From positions 2,418,001 through 2,482,000 of the forward strand of contig OY829281.1 of NCBI GenBank assembly GCA_963691715.1: 64,000 nt of DNA, read 5' to 3'. The notes beneath the pieces were generated by a model. The model saw only the letters and a program-made list of their open reading frames with translations. It had not been told where the DNA came from and ran no database searches. Source of the stretch: HXMU1420-13 sp963691715. Lineage in GTDB: Bacteria > Bacteroidota > Rhodothermia > Balneolales > Balneolaceae. This document shows positions 53,212 to 62,408 of the stretch, one piece after another. The translations under genes were made by a program, and so were the position numbers. Numbering within the stretch: position 1 is the stretch's first letter; every line of letters starts with the position of its first letter.

Positions 53212-54475
53212 ATTCCATTATTCGATTTACAATTTGTTCTGCAGTTGCTTGAATAGCAGGAACTGCAACCGAATTACCAAACTGCTTATAAGCAGAGGCG
53301 TCTGCAACTGGAATTAAGTAATTATCAGGAAAACCTTGGAGTCTAGCCCATTCTCTAGGTGTCATCTTTCTTATTCCTTGTCTATTCACTTCTCCTTTTA
53401 TATGAGTTACAGGCGTAAAGTCCTCAAGTCTGTCATCATATACGAGGTTTCGCTCTCTTCCCATACCTCCACAAACCACAGCATTTGCAATCCCATCATC
53501 TGGAATTATTTCATAGCCAAAACCATTACCTTTGCTTTCATGTCTCTGCTTGTGTTTGACTAGAGTGTTTAGATAAGTATCTGAAAGGTAGTATTTAACA
53601 GATACTGTGTTTTCCTCTTTAACATCTTCAAAAGACACAGGTTGTTTTGGCGGCTCTGGATATTCAAATTCTTCAATTCCTAAGTCGTTTCTAAACCCTA
53701 CTATGAAAATTCTTTCACGATTTTGAGGAACTCCAAAGTCTTTAGCATTTAGAATTTGAGGTTCAGGAACATAATAACCTAAGTCCTCTCGGAGAACATT
53801 TAGAATTGTTTTAAGTGTTTTTCCCTTGTCGTGATTTCTTAATCCTTTAACATTTTCAAGAAAAATTGCTTTGGGTTGTTTTCGTTTAATAATCTCAGCG
53901 ACATTAAAGAACAAAGTTCCTCTTGTGTCTTCAAAACCACCACGTTTTCCCGCAATTGAAAAAGCTTGACAGGGAAAACCTGCACACAAAACATCGAAAT
54001 TGTCAGGAATGAATTTTTTAGTTTCCTCTTTGGTTATGTCGCCAAATGGAACTTCACCAAAGTTGGCCTGGTAAGTTTTCTTTGCTTGCTCGTCCCATTC
54101 GCTGGTATAAACGCATTTTCCGCCAAGATTTTGCATCGCAAGCCTGAAACCTCCAATACCTGCGAACAAGTCTATAAATTTAAACTTTGGTTTTGTTGGA
54201 GCAGGGAAGGGGATTTCTTTTTGGAAGTCAAAAATCATGTATTGTAAAGCTTCTTCAGCCGCTTTACTCGTGATATTGTCTTCTGGAAATTTATATTCCA
54301 AGGCTCGCTTAATATGGTTTAGCGCTTCTTTTTTGTAAAAGCCTGAAACTCCATTTTTGTGGTTATGTAAGTAGTGAGTCAATGCAGCATTACCGTGTTC
54401 AGAAGCTTCAACCACTCTGATTTTGAATGCTTTCCCATTCACTTCTTCAACTGTAATTTTTTCTTTTAATCCCAT
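53195..54475 (-). CDS. C5-cytosine DNA methyltransferase (HpaII-type)
   Basis: 426 residues. Motif I FIDLFAGIGGFRLAMQNLGG, motif IV GFPCQAFSIAGKRGGF (catalytic Cys in PCQ), motif VI ENVKGL, motif VIII QNRERIFIVGFR, and C-terminal MTPREWARLQGFPD and QFGNSVAVP. A 100-residue N-terminal extension with helical character (KITVEEVNGKAFKIRV, YKFPEDNITSKAAEEA) is part of the M.HpaII-like subgroup. Protects CCGG from the restriction enzyme. Promoter upstream in the 54476-54733 gap. Confidence 0.93.
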   Translation of the reverse strand: MGLKEKITVEEVNGKAFKIRVVEASEHGNAALTHYLHNHKNGVSGFYKKEALNHIKRALEYKFPEDNITSKAAEEALQYMIFDFQKEIPFPAPTKPKFKFIDLFAGIGGFRLAMQNLGGKCVYTSEWDEQAKKTYQANFGEVPFGDITKEETKKFIPDNFDVLCAGFPCQAFSIAGKRGGFEDTRGTLFFNVAEIIKRKQPKAIFLENVKGLRNHDKGKTLKTILNVLREDLGYYVPEPQILNAKDFGVPQNRERIFIVGFRNDLGIEEFEYPEPPKQPVSFEDVKEENTVSVKYYLSDTYLNTLVKHKQRHESKGNGFGYEIIPDDGIANAVVCGGMGRERNLVYDDRLEDFTPVTHIKGEVNRQGIRKMTPREWARLQGFPDNYLIPVADASAYKQFGNSVAVPAIQATAEQIVNRIMEYVNRK

Positions 54476-54577
54476 TTATCTACTTGTCTTAGTTTAATTT
54501 TGCAAGATAACAAATTGTACCTTATTCTCGGAGTAATGATCTGTCGAATTTCTCACAATTTATTCTTGTTAGTGCGT

Positions 54578-54599
54578 TGGCAAAAAAGCAATGTGTGCG
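54578..54599 (-). repeat. 22-bp repeat upstream of the HpaII-type methyltransferase
   Basis: Identical to 14725-14746 upstream of the fused R-M gene (core on minus strand cacattgcttttttgcca). It lies about 102 bp from the methyltransferase ATG. In this copy gccaacgcactaac continues after the repeat, similar to the border of the R-M 3' copies. Confidence 0.78.
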
Positions 54600-54639
54600 A
54601 TAGCACTCTTTGCCTGTGTGTCGGCACTTTTACATGAAG

Positions 54640-54733
54640 CCCAGCCACGTTGGAGAAGATAAGCGGAGCGAATTCTTTTCTAATGGTTTGGGTAAACTGC
54701 GCTTTAATGCAGTTCAGGTTTTGTTGTAAGTAG
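54640..54733 (-). repeat. Cassette-border repeat, copy B, 3' of the DUF4288 gene
   Basis: Minus strand: acaacaaaacctg, hairpin aactgc-attaaagc-gcagtt, then aagaattcgctccgct and cttctccaacgtggctgggct. Arms gttggagaag (54649-54658) and the weaker cttttctaat (54675-54684) form an imperfect palindrome. It lies exactly between the end of the DUF4288 gene and the upstream region of the R-M operon. Confidence 0.65.
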
Positions 54734-55096
54734 TTATTCTATTCTTTTTGTCAACTCACCACCATTATCATGATGGGTATTAATAAAGTCAGTTTTATTT
54801 AAATCAGATTTTGTTATCAAGGAATAAATTTCTGTTTTGTTACCTATTTTTGATTCCGAAATATGATAAGCGTTGCAAAATTTTAAATACTCTACGTCTT
54901 TGCCTAGTTCATCACAGTATTCTAAAGCTTCATTTTCAGCCTTTTCTATTGCTTCGTCAAAGTCTTTCGCTTTAACTAGAAGAATTCTCTCTTCATAGTT
55001 GCTTTTTCCATTTCTCTTTTTCAAATCTTTGTGAAGAAACAGGCATTTGACGGCAAACCATGATACTTTATCCATTCTTTTTCTAATTACTTCCAA
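54734..55096 (-). CDS. DUF4288-family protein
   Basis: 120 residues. WFAVKCLFLHKDLKKRNGKS, YEERILLVKAKDFDEAIEKAENEA and YCDELGKDVEYLKFCNAY match the small DUF4288 family (immunity/toxin-associated in some genomes; function unknown). No signal peptide. It sits alone between copies B and C of the border repeats, like a single-gene cassette. DUF4288 genes often turn up in accessory regions. Confidence 0.75.
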   Translation of the reverse strand: MEVIRKRMDKVSWFAVKCLFLHKDLKKRNGKSNYEERILLVKAKDFDEAIEKAENEALEYCDELGKDVEYLKFCNAYHISESKIGNKTEIYSLITKSDLNKTDFINTHHDNGGELTKRIE

Positions 55097-55186
55097 CCTG
55101 GCTGGGCTAAGTACAGAGGGTTTACCATTGAATTTAGCTCAAGTTGGGATGAGTTGCTACGCAACTTTTGTGCTTAGCCCAGCCAC

Positions 55187-55222
55187 GTTGGAAAAGATAA
55201 GCGGAGCGAATTCTTCTCCAAC
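55187..55222 (-). repeat. Cassette-border repeat, copy C
   Basis: gttggaaaag (55187-55196), ataagcggagcgaatt, cttctccaac (55213-55222): nearly the same as copies A and B. It lies 5' of the DUF4288 gene, so it would be the 3' end of a lost or absent upstream cassette. Confidence 0.65.
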
Positions 55223-55393
55223 ATTAGAATATAATGAACTGTATTCACTAAATCCTAGCTATATCTTTAGGTTATATTCATCATATCCCTATGTTTTCTA
55301 AAAAATAATGAACAAATATCGATTTTTGGTTGGCTATAACATATATATATCATTGCCACAAATAATCAAATAGGGGTTTTTATATACATCTAG

Positions 55394-55413
55394 ATTCCCG
55401 CCTACGCGGGAAT
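55394..55413. repeat. dRS3-like palindrome, copy 4
   Basis: ATTCCC, spacer gcctacgc, GGGAAT; preceded by tacatctag as in copy 1 (cacctag). It lies 3' of glpF. Confidence 0.75.
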
Positions 55414-55437
55414 GACTGTGACTCGCAAGGTTTTTTA

Positions 55438-56148
55438 TTAAAAAGGCAATAAAACATATATGGCTGCTGCTAATGCACCGCCGAGTATTGGTCCAAGGAC
55501 AGGAATCCATGCATACGCCCAATCACTGCTACCTTTTCCTTTAATTGGTAATATAAAATGTGCAATTCGGGGCCCCAGATCACGCGCTGGATTAATTGCA
55601 TATCCCGTAGTTCCCCCAAGTGACATTCCAATGACTACCACTAAGAGGGCTACAGGGAGGGCATTAATGGCGCCAAGTCCCACATCGGGCGCAGCCATAT
55701 ATAACACACCGAGCACCAAAACAAAGGTGCCTAAGGCTTCCGACAATAAATTAGAACCGGTATTTCTAATGGCCGGTGCAGTACTAAAGGTTGCTAATTT
55801 TAAGTCCGTATCCTCTGTTATATCATAATGATCTTTATAATGAACCCAAACGGTAACAGCTCCAATAATAGCGCCGATCATTTGTGCAAGAATGTAGCCC
55901 GTTACTAAATCCCACGAGAATTTACCCGCTAAGGCCAATCCTATAGTAACTGCAGGATTTAGATGAGCGCCACTACTATCTGCAGTTACAAATACTCCAA
56001 CAAAGACAGACAAACCCCAAGCTAAGTTTATAAGTATCCAGCCAGCGCCATGTCCTTTAGTGTCTTTTAATAACACATTTGCAACCACTCCATTTCCTAA
56101 AACAATGAGTAAAAATGTACCCAATACTTCGCCTAAATATGCTTCCAT
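55438..56148 (-). CDS. glpF: Glycerol uptake facilitator (aquaglyceroporin)
   Basis: 236 residues, six helices and two half-helices with NPA motifs SGAHLNPAVTIG and GYAINPARDLGPRI. The Asp after the second NPA (NPARD) is typical of glycerol facilitators rather than water channels. Last gene of the glp operon, 10 bp downstream of glpD. Inner membrane. Confidence 0.93.
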   Translation of the reverse strand: MEAYLGEVLGTFLLIVLGNGVVANVLLKDTKGHGAGWILINLAWGLSVFVGVFVTADSSGAHLNPAVTIGLALAGKFSWDLVTGYILAQMIGAIIGAVTVWVHYKDHYDITEDTDLKLATFSTAPAIRNTGSNLLSEALGTFVLVLGVLYMAAPDVGLGAINALPVALLVVVIGMSLGGTTGYAINPARDLGPRIAHFILPIKGKGSSDWAYAWIPVLGPILGGALAAAIYVLLPF

Positions 56149-56158
56149 TGTATGATTT

Positions 56159-57721
56159 TTATGTTAGTATGTACTGTTTTGCTATCTGTTTAAATTCCTT
56201 CACTTGATTGGCAACCCAAGCTTTATGTTCACCTAATTCATCGGCCATTAGCACTGCAACATGTTCTGCCGATTCTATGGCGGCTTTGGCGTCTAACAAC
56301 AACATTCTTGTTCTCCTTGAAAGAACATCATCAACAGTCATCGCCATTTCATTGCTACACGCCCAAATAACTTCTGCCTTTAGATAAGGCATATTGGGAT
56401 GTATTTTTTCTCCCAACTCGGGTCGTTCAGCTATAAGTGATTCAATGCCACTACGATCAGCCCCATACACATGTAGGTGATGTTCCCAGTCTACGCCCTG
56501 TTGCCAACCATGTATTTTTAAATTCGTAGTGATGCATTCCTGTCTTTTTAAATGACCTATCGTAATGGCTTTATCAATGGTATCTTCTGCCATTTTTCTA
56601 TAGGTCGTCCATTTACCACCCGTAATGGTAACAAGACCAGACTCTGATACATGAAGATGATGACTTCTAGATAACTTCGAAGTAGAAACGCCCTCTTCTG
56701 TCTTTATTAAAGGACGAAGCCCAGCAAATACACTTTTAACATCCTTTATTGTGGGATCTTTTGATAAATATTTTGTGGCATGGCGAAGTATAAAGTCAAT
56801 TTCTTCAGCCAAGGCTTTCGGTTCAAGTGAAGCGTGTTCAACAGGAGTATCGGTGGTACCGACTAACACTTTTCCATGCCAAGGCACCGCAAACAGTACT
56901 CGCCCATCTTCGGTATGTGGAACCATAATGGCAGTATCACCGGGTAGAAAAGAACGATCTAATACCACGTGAATTCCCTGAGAACATTGAATGATTGGGG
57001 TATGGGATTCATTGTCCATGTTCATTATTGGATCCGTAAAAATTCCTGTAGCATTGATCACAACTCTGCCATGAATAGTAAAAGCTTCTTTGTTTAACAC
57101 ATCAAAGGCTTCCAGGCCTTGAATAAGTTGATGTTGATTTTTATGCAGTCCTGTAACTTGTACATAGTTAAGTGGAATTGCACCGTGGTCATGGGCGGTT
57201 TGTGCAAGATTAATTGCAAGCCTAGAATCATCAAATTGGCCATCATAATACATGGTTCCACCCAATAGCCCTTCCGTTTCAAGAGTCGGAATCTTATGTA
57301 GTGTTTCTTCTACACTCATACTCTTAGAGGTGTGTATATTCAATTCCCCAGCTAGCATATCATAAACCTTCATGCCAATTCCATAAAATGGTCCATTCCA
57401 CCATTTATAACTAGGTACAATAAAAGATTGATGGCCTACCAAATGAGGTGCATTTTGGATAAGCAAGGCTCTTTCTTTGAGCGCTTCAATTACAAGAGAT
57501 ACATCACCTTGTTGTAAATACCGAACACCACCATGAATTAGTTTTGTGCTTCTACTGGAGGTGCCTTTCGCAAAATCATGCATTTCTAGTAATACGGTAG
57601 AGTATCCACGAGAAGCGGCATCAACGGCACAACCTAATCCAGTGGCACCACCCCCAATAACGACCACATCCCAAGGCTCTTTTTTTTGATGGGCAGTATG
57701 TAAGAAATGGGCTCTATTCAA
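56159..57721 (-). CDS. glpD: Aerobic glycerol-3-phosphate dehydrogenase
   Basis: 520 residues. FAD motif WDVVVIGGGATGLGCAVDAAS, then TSSRSTKLIHGGVRYLQQG, GRVVINATGIFTD, KVLVGTTDTPVEH and the C-terminal TITGGKWTTYRKMAEDTI. Oxidises sn-glycerol-3-P to dihydroxyacetone-P, feeding quinones at the membrane. Second gene of glpK-glpD-glpF, 19 bp after glpK. Confidence 0.95.
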   Translation of the reverse strand: MNRAHFLHTAHQKKEPWDVVVIGGGATGLGCAVDAASRGYSTVLLEMHDFAKGTSSRSTKLIHGGVRYLQQGDVSLVIEALKERALLIQNAPHLVGHQSFIVPSYKWWNGPFYGIGMKVYDMLAGELNIHTSKSMSVEETLHKIPTLETEGLLGGTMYYDGQFDDSRLAINLAQTAHDHGAIPLNYVQVTGLHKNQHQLIQGLEAFDVLNKEAFTIHGRVVINATGIFTDPIMNMDNESHTPIIQCSQGIHVVLDRSFLPGDTAIMVPHTEDGRVLFAVPWHGKVLVGTTDTPVEHASLEPKALAEEIDFILRHATKYLSKDPTIKDVKSVFAGLRPLIKTEEGVSTSKLSRSHHLHVSESGLVTITGGKWTTYRKMAEDTIDKAITIGHLKRQECITTNLKIHGWQQGVDWEHHLHVYGADRSGIESLIAERPELGEKIHPNMPYLKAEVIWACSNEMAMTVDDVLSRRTRMLLLDAKAAIESAEHVAVLMADELGEHKAWVANQVKEFKQIAKQYILT

Positions 57722-57740
57722 TGATGTTCCTTAGGATGAC

Positions 57741-59210
57741 TTATTCATCCCAAAGTTTACTTTTTTCGACGGCTTTATTCCAATTATGGAGATAATCAGC
57801 CGCTTTTTCGGCGCTCATCGTTGGTTCAAAGCGTTTATCTAATTGCCATTGCTGATGAAGTTCATCTGTTCCTTTCCAAAATCCTGTGGCAAGTCCTGCT
57901 AAATAGGCTGCACCAAGTGCTGTTGTCTCTAAGATCTTAGGGCGTACTAATGGGATTTGCAGGATGTCAGACTGAAATTGCATCAAGGAATCATTTACTG
58001 TTGCACCTCCATCCACCCTAAGTTCATGAATGCGAATACCAGAATCTGCCTCCATTGCGGAAAGCACATCTTTAACTTGATAAGCAATACTTTCTAAGGC
58101 AGCTCTAGCAATATGTGCAGCGGTACTTGCTCGCGTTAATCCAAACATAGATCCACGCGCTCTTTGATCCCAATGTGGAGCCCCTAACCCAGCAAAGGCA
58201 GGCACCAAATACACGCCACCATTGTCGGGAACGGAATTTGCCAAAGCTTCCACATCAGAAGAAGAAGTTATAATGCCTAAACCATCTCGTAGCCATTGCA
58301 CAACGGCACCAGCGATAAAAATAGAACCTTCAAGTGCATATGTTGTGGTTCCATTTAGCCCGTAACCAATGGTTGTAAGAAGATTATTATGCGATGTGAC
58401 GGCCTCTTCACCGGTATTGAGCATAATAAATGAACCGGTACCATAGGTGTTTTTGAGCATACCTGGTTGTAGGCACATTTGGCCAAACATCGCCGCTTGT
58501 TGATCGCCTGCAATCCCAGAAATAGGAATTCCATACATAGACTCTCCATATACTTCACTCGAAGACTTAACCTCTGGAAGCATAGATTCTGGAATATCCA
58601 TTAATTTTAATAATTCAGTATCCCATTTAAGTTCGCGGATGTTATAGAGCATGGTTCTTGAGGCATTGGATACATCGGTTACATGTACGTTACCTTCGGT
58701 AAGTTTCCAGATTAGCCAAGAATCTACCGTTCCAAAAGCCAGTTTACCTTGGGTAGCTTTTTCGCGAGCACCTTCAACGTTATTTAAAATCCATCGTATT
58801 TTTGTACCCGAAAAATAACTATCGATTACCAATCCCGTTTTTTCAGCAATTGTTGGAGCAAACCCTTCCTGTTTTAAGTGATCACAATAATCGGAAGTTC
58901 TACGATCTTGCCATACAATCGCATTATAAATGGGTGCGCCTGTTTCTTTATCCCACACAACAGTGGTTTCTCTTTGATTGGTTATACCAATTGCAGCTAC
59001 TTCTTTTTGGTGGTTTTTTAATACCTCCTCGATTACGCTTTTCTGGGATTCCCAAATTTCATTAGGATCGTGCTCCACCCACGCATCGGCAGGAAAATAT
59101 TGGGTAAATTCTTTTTGTGCTAAAGAAGTGATATTCCCTGAATGATCGAAAAGAATAGCACGTGAACTTGTTGTTCCTTGATCTATTGATAGAATGAATT
59201 GTTTACTCAC
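57741..59210 (-). CDS. glpK: Glycerol kinase
   Basis: 489 residues. LSIDQGTTSSRAILFDHSGN, AIGITNQRETTVVWDKETG, GTVDSWLIWKLTEG, ISGIAGDQQAAMFGQ, GTGSFIMLNTG, VDGGATVNDSLMQFQSDI: the FGGY kinase set. Phosphorylates glycerol; first gene of the operon. Promoter should lie in 59211-59295, close to the patatin gene's end. No regulator gene adjacent. Confidence 0.96.
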   Translation of the reverse strand: MSKQFILSIDQGTTSSRAILFDHSGNITSLAQKEFTQYFPADAWVEHDPNEIWESQKSVIEEVLKNHQKEVAAIGITNQRETTVVWDKETGAPIYNAIVWQDRRTSDYCDHLKQEGFAPTIAEKTGLVIDSYFSGTKIRWILNNVEGAREKATQGKLAFGTVDSWLIWKLTEGNVHVTDVSNASRTMLYNIRELKWDTELLKLMDIPESMLPEVKSSSEVYGESMYGIPISGIAGDQQAAMFGQMCLQPGMLKNTYGTGSFIMLNTGEEAVTSHNNLLTTIGYGLNGTTTYALEGSIFIAGAVVQWLRDGLGIITSSSDVEALANSVPDNGGVYLVPAFAGLGAPHWDQRARGSMFGLTRASTAAHIARAALESIAYQVKDVLSAMEADSGIRIHELRVDGGATVNDSLMQFQSDILQIPLVRPKILETTALGAAYLAGLATGFWKGTDELHQQWQLDKRFEPTMSAEKAADYLHNWNKAVEKSKLWDE

Positions 59211-59295
59211 TGTTGACTCCGTTTATTCATGACAGAATATGAACGAAATTAATGTGATTCTCAAATTTTGTGAGATAAAAAAATAGAACGGTTTA

Positions 59296-60156
59296 TTATG
59301 CTTTTAATGCCTTTTTTGAGGCTATTAATCCTGTCTCGTACACATAAGAGGCTTTCCAATATTCAAAAGTACTGCACGTCTTGCGGGGTATTTTAATTAA
59401 TACATCGGGTGGATATACTGTAATCATCAATTCCTTAAGGCGATCTTGAGTTAAGATGAATGAGCTTTCCATAAGCTCAAACATAGATAAAGAATTTTCT
59501 TCTTTTTTGGTTTCAAACCGTGTTTTTTCTAGGATATTTTCTGGAATAACATTCTCAAACCATTTGGTTGATTTGTTGGTTTTCTGAGTATCCTTGATCA
59601 GTTTATTTCCTTTTGCATTTAAATCTACTGCTAGAAGTAAGGCGTTTTCTTTTTTGGTGATTAAATTAAGAGGAAGAGGATTTAAAACACCGCCATCAAC
59701 CAGCATTTGATTTTTGTTTTCTACGGGTAAAAATACTCCAGGAATAGATACCGAAGCTCGAAGTGCTTTATATAGATCTCCGGAGGTATAATGAACTTCC
59801 TTCCCCGATTTCACATCTACAGAAACGGCTGTAAATGGAATGTGGAAGTCCTCGATCTTTAAATTTCCTGTCAATTCGCGATGTTTTGAGAATATCTTTT
59901 CCCCTTTAACAAAGCCTTCTCTTTTAAGAGTAAAATCGGTTAGATCAAATACCTGATTGCGATCTAAGGAGAACAACCATTGTTTATACTCTTTAAGGTG
60001 ACCAGCAGCATAAATTCCACCGATAACAGCCCCCATAGAGCAACCCACTATTTCAATAATCTCAAACCCGAGTTGTTCTAGTTCTTCAATAACTGCAATA
60101 TGAGCGATTCCTCGCGCTCCGCCTGATCCTAAAACTAATTGTACCTTTTTACTCAT
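59296..60156 (-). CDS. Patatin-like phospholipase/esterase
   Basis: 286 residues. Oxyanion motif LGSGGARGIAHIAVIEEL, nucleophile serine in EIVGCSMGAVIGGIY (GxSxG) and the dyad Asp in MLVDGGVLNPLP. Resembles the RssA/YchK group. Cytoplasmic lipid acyl hydrolase; substrate unknown. It is 85 bp upstream of glpK on the same strand, so it may share a transcript with glycerol genes, which would fit lipid breakdown. Confidence 0.92.
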   Translation of the reverse strand: MSKKVQLVLGSGGARGIAHIAVIEELEQLGFEIIEIVGCSMGAVIGGIYAAGHLKEYKQWLFSLDRNQVFDLTDFTLKREGFVKGEKIFSKHRELTGNLKIEDFHIPFTAVSVDVKSGKEVHYTSGDLYKALRASVSIPGVFLPVENKNQMLVDGGVLNPLPLNLITKKENALLLAVDLNAKGNKLIKDTQKTNKSTKWFENVIPENILEKTRFETKKEENSLSMFELMESSFILTQDRLKELMITVYPPDVLIKIPRKTCSTFEYWKASYVYETGLIASKKALKA

Positions 60157-60630
60157 TGGTATATACGTTTACATTTGATATAGATATGGGTGCATGTAAG
60201 GATGGTGGATTAATTCCTTAATAAAGGATATTGAGTATCAGTAATACTGACAGAGAATGTATAGGTTCAAAGTTGGTTTTTCAATAACAGAACAAAGTAT
60301 TATTGGCCTTTTTATTTCCTAGCGTGCTCAATGTTGTATGTATATAATTTAGTCAGCACTTAGTTACATCCAAGAATAAGCATTAGAGATCAACAAAATA
60401 CAACTCCTTTTCCTACAAGTGGGTATCTAGAGAACTGTTTTAGAGTTAGTACCCTATAGCAACTCCGATCCCGATTCATCGTGAGAGGAGTCTTCAAAGC
60501 TACTTTTTGCCATTAACTTCATGTGCAAACACCAAGTTAAGATTTTAGATTTGTCGGTAAACTCGAAATGACAAAAAAGTTAAAATTTGGATAAACGTTC
60601 CTAAAGTATGAATGAAGTACACAGGTTTGA
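60157..60630. other. Intergenic, 474 bp, with a 98-bp repeat copy
   Basis: No gene. It holds one copy of the 98-bp direct repeat (60371-60468) and, adjoining, cccgattcatcgtgagaggag (a 10786-like element). Confidence 0.55.
60371..60468 (+). repeat. 98-bp direct repeat, left copy
   Basis: Matches 63407-63504 in the same orientation with about nine mismatches by eye, including tccttttcctacaagt and tatctagagaactgttttag. The two copies flank the four-gene cluster 60631-63188. Confidence 0.85.
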
Positions 60631-61050
60631 TTAAACCTTAGTACTCGATGGTTTATTCCCTTTACATATTTTCCATATCAAGTATGTGATACAAAGGGCT
60701 AGTACACTTAGACTTTTTTCAAACAATGTTTCTGCTAATAAATTTCCGGCTGCATTTAATCCAAATAGAACAAAGAACACCCACAATAGAGCATTAACAA
60801 TAGAAATAGGAATAAAAAGCGGCACATAGTTCCCTTTGATAAGTAATATAATACCTAGTAAGTGGGTCACTAGTATTGATATGCTTTCAAATAGGTACAT
60901 CTGTGTATCACTTTTCAACTTACCACTCCAAGCAATTTCGTAAGGAATTACTTTAGTTACTATGGCAACATGTAAAAGAAGAATAACTCCTACAATCCAA
61001 AACAGTATGTTGATAGCACGTTTTTGTGTCATTTTAATGGGCATTTGCAA
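60631..61050 (-). CDS. Small four-helix membrane protein, unknown
   Basis: 139 residues with four hydrophobic segments (ILFWIVGVILLLHVAIVTKV, ESISILVTHLLGIILLIKG, FIPISIVNALLWVFFVLFG, LSVLALCITYLIW). No family recognised. Last gene of the cluster, 39 bp downstream of the DUF1772 gene; same strand, so likely cotranscribed. Confidence 0.65.
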   Translation of the reverse strand: MQMPIKMTQKRAINILFWIVGVILLLHVAIVTKVIPYEIAWSGKLKSDTQMYLFESISILVTHLLGIILLIKGNYVPLFIPISIVNALLWVFFVLFGLNAAGNLLAETLFEKSLSVLALCITYLIWKICKGNKPSSTKV

Positions 61051-61089
61051 GTAATAAATACATTCATGTTACGATACAACGGAATGATT

Positions 61090-61584
61090 TTATTTATTTT
61101 CCAATAGATAAGATAGAATGAGTAACACAAAAGATGATACCGAGGAAACAGTACGGATTAGGTTGTACTTATTCCATTTACCCTCAATACCTTTTCTTAG
61201 ATGCTTTAATTGATTTGGGTTCATCTCGTCTAAAAAACTCTTATCCAATATTTCATTTAATGGGATATTCCCTAATACTGTTATGGCAAATACGCCCATC
61301 CAATATATGAGAAATGCTGATGAAGAAAGCCAAAAAATGGTACTTGGAAAAAGCTTGATGTAAAATAAAGGTAGGAAAGCAGTGAATAAAATAGCTCCAA
61401 TAAATAGTACTTTAAAAGGAATATTTAATATTACTCTATTCATTGACTGAAAAGATCTAAGATATTCTAAATCTGTTAATTTGCTAATTCCTGGTTTTAC
61501 AGCGTTTGTCCAAGTGAAGAATATGCCTGCCATCAGTCCTGTTAAACAAGTAGCTGTTGCTAAAATGAAAAGTTCTAAATCCAT
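61090..61584 (-). CDS. DUF1772-family membrane protein
   Basis: 164 residues. FILATATCLTGLMAGIFFTW, SFQSMNRVILN, FIGAILFTAFLPLFYIKLFP, FAITVLGNIPLNEILDKS and the C-terminal YNLIRTVSSVSSFVLLILS match DUF1772 (anthrone oxygenase-like). Often adjacent to AraC regulators and SDR genes. It lies 17 bp after the SDR gene. Confidence 0.82.
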   Translation of the reverse strand: MDLELFILATATCLTGLMAGIFFTWTNAVKPGISKLTDLEYLRSFQSMNRVILNIPFKVLFIGAILFTAFLPLFYIKLFPSTIFWLSSSAFLIYWMGVFAITVLGNIPLNEILDKSFLDEMNPNQLKHLRKGIEGKWNKYNLIRTVSSVSSFVLLILSYLLENK

Positions 61585-61601
61585 GATGTTAAAATGTAAG
61601 T

Positions 61602-62237
61602 TTAATATGATAGTCCCGGAGTATGATGAATGTAATCCACACCTGTAATCTGTTTAACAATGAAGTCTGCAACATCAGCGCGGGCAATTTTAAGTTTAGT
61701 TGATGTATCTTTGGGACTAAAACCATGTAGATAATTTCCTGTTCTTTCTCCGTCAGTAAAAGCTGATGGTCGTACAATGGTCCAATTTAAAGAGCTGTCT
61801 TTTACAAGTTGTTCTTGAAGTTCATGGTCTAAGAATACATTCTTCAAAAACCAACCGAACATGATATGCTTCCAAAAAAAGTTTAGATTTCCTCTACTCT
61901 CACCCACTCCTAAAGTAGTTTGGCAGATGAGTCTAGAGACTCCATGAGTATGCATTGCTTGAATGATATTCCTTGTTCCTTCAGAACGAACGGTACTAGT
62001 TCTGTTATTTCCAGAACCTAGCGCAATAATAACAACGTCCATTCCGCTAACTGCTTTGCTGACATCAGCAGAGTTCAACACATCCCCTTCCATGATTAAT
62101 AGATTAGGATGAGAGAGGTTGTTTAGTTTAGTTTTATTTCTGCAAAATGCTAAAACTTCATATCCCATTTCTAAGGATTGTGAGACTACATGTATGCCTA
62201 TGGTTCCAGTAGAACCGAATACAACTAATTTTTTCAA
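61602..62237 (-). CDS. NAD(P)-binding atypical SDR
   Basis: 211 residues. KKLVVFGSTGTIGIHVVSQSL, VLAFCRNKTKL, MEGDVLNSADVSKAV, VIIALGSGNNR, LICQTTLGVGES and WTIVRPSAFTDG. NmrA/SDR_a5-type; a second one lies at 29044-29703. Probably a reductase acting on a small molecule, under control of the AraC gene upstream. Confidence 0.82.
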   Translation of the reverse strand: MKKLVVFGSTGTIGIHVVSQSLEMGYEVLAFCRNKTKLNNLSHPNLLIMEGDVLNSADVSKAVSGMDVVIIALGSGNNRTSTVRSEGTRNIIQAMHTHGVSRLICQTTLGVGESRGNLNFFWKHIMFGWFLKNVFLDHELQEQLVKDSSLNWTIVRPSAFTDGERTGNYLHGFSPKDTSTKLKIARADVADFIVKQITGVDYIHHTPGLSY

Positions 62238-62408
62238 CGTATGTGATGTTTAAGAGTTATAGAAAATTCCTCATTTACAAACCTCTGAATAGAAACCGCA
62301 GTTTGCTATTACAGGTTATGAGAGAGTATTCCATTTGTTTATTTTGAAACAAATGTACCGAGAGCAGTGAAGGTAAAATTGAATAAAACCGACAAAATAA
62401 GCGGATGC

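Larger units (their letters stand above)
55097..55437. other. Non-coding, 341 bp, holding border repeat copy C and a dRS3-like palindrome
   Basis: Contains a long inverted repeat (ctggctgggctaagtaca at 55104-55121 against tgtgcttagcccagccac at 55169-55186), the palindrome gttggaaaag...cttctccaac (55187-55222), and a dRS3-like palindrome at 55394. No gene. Confidence 0.6.
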
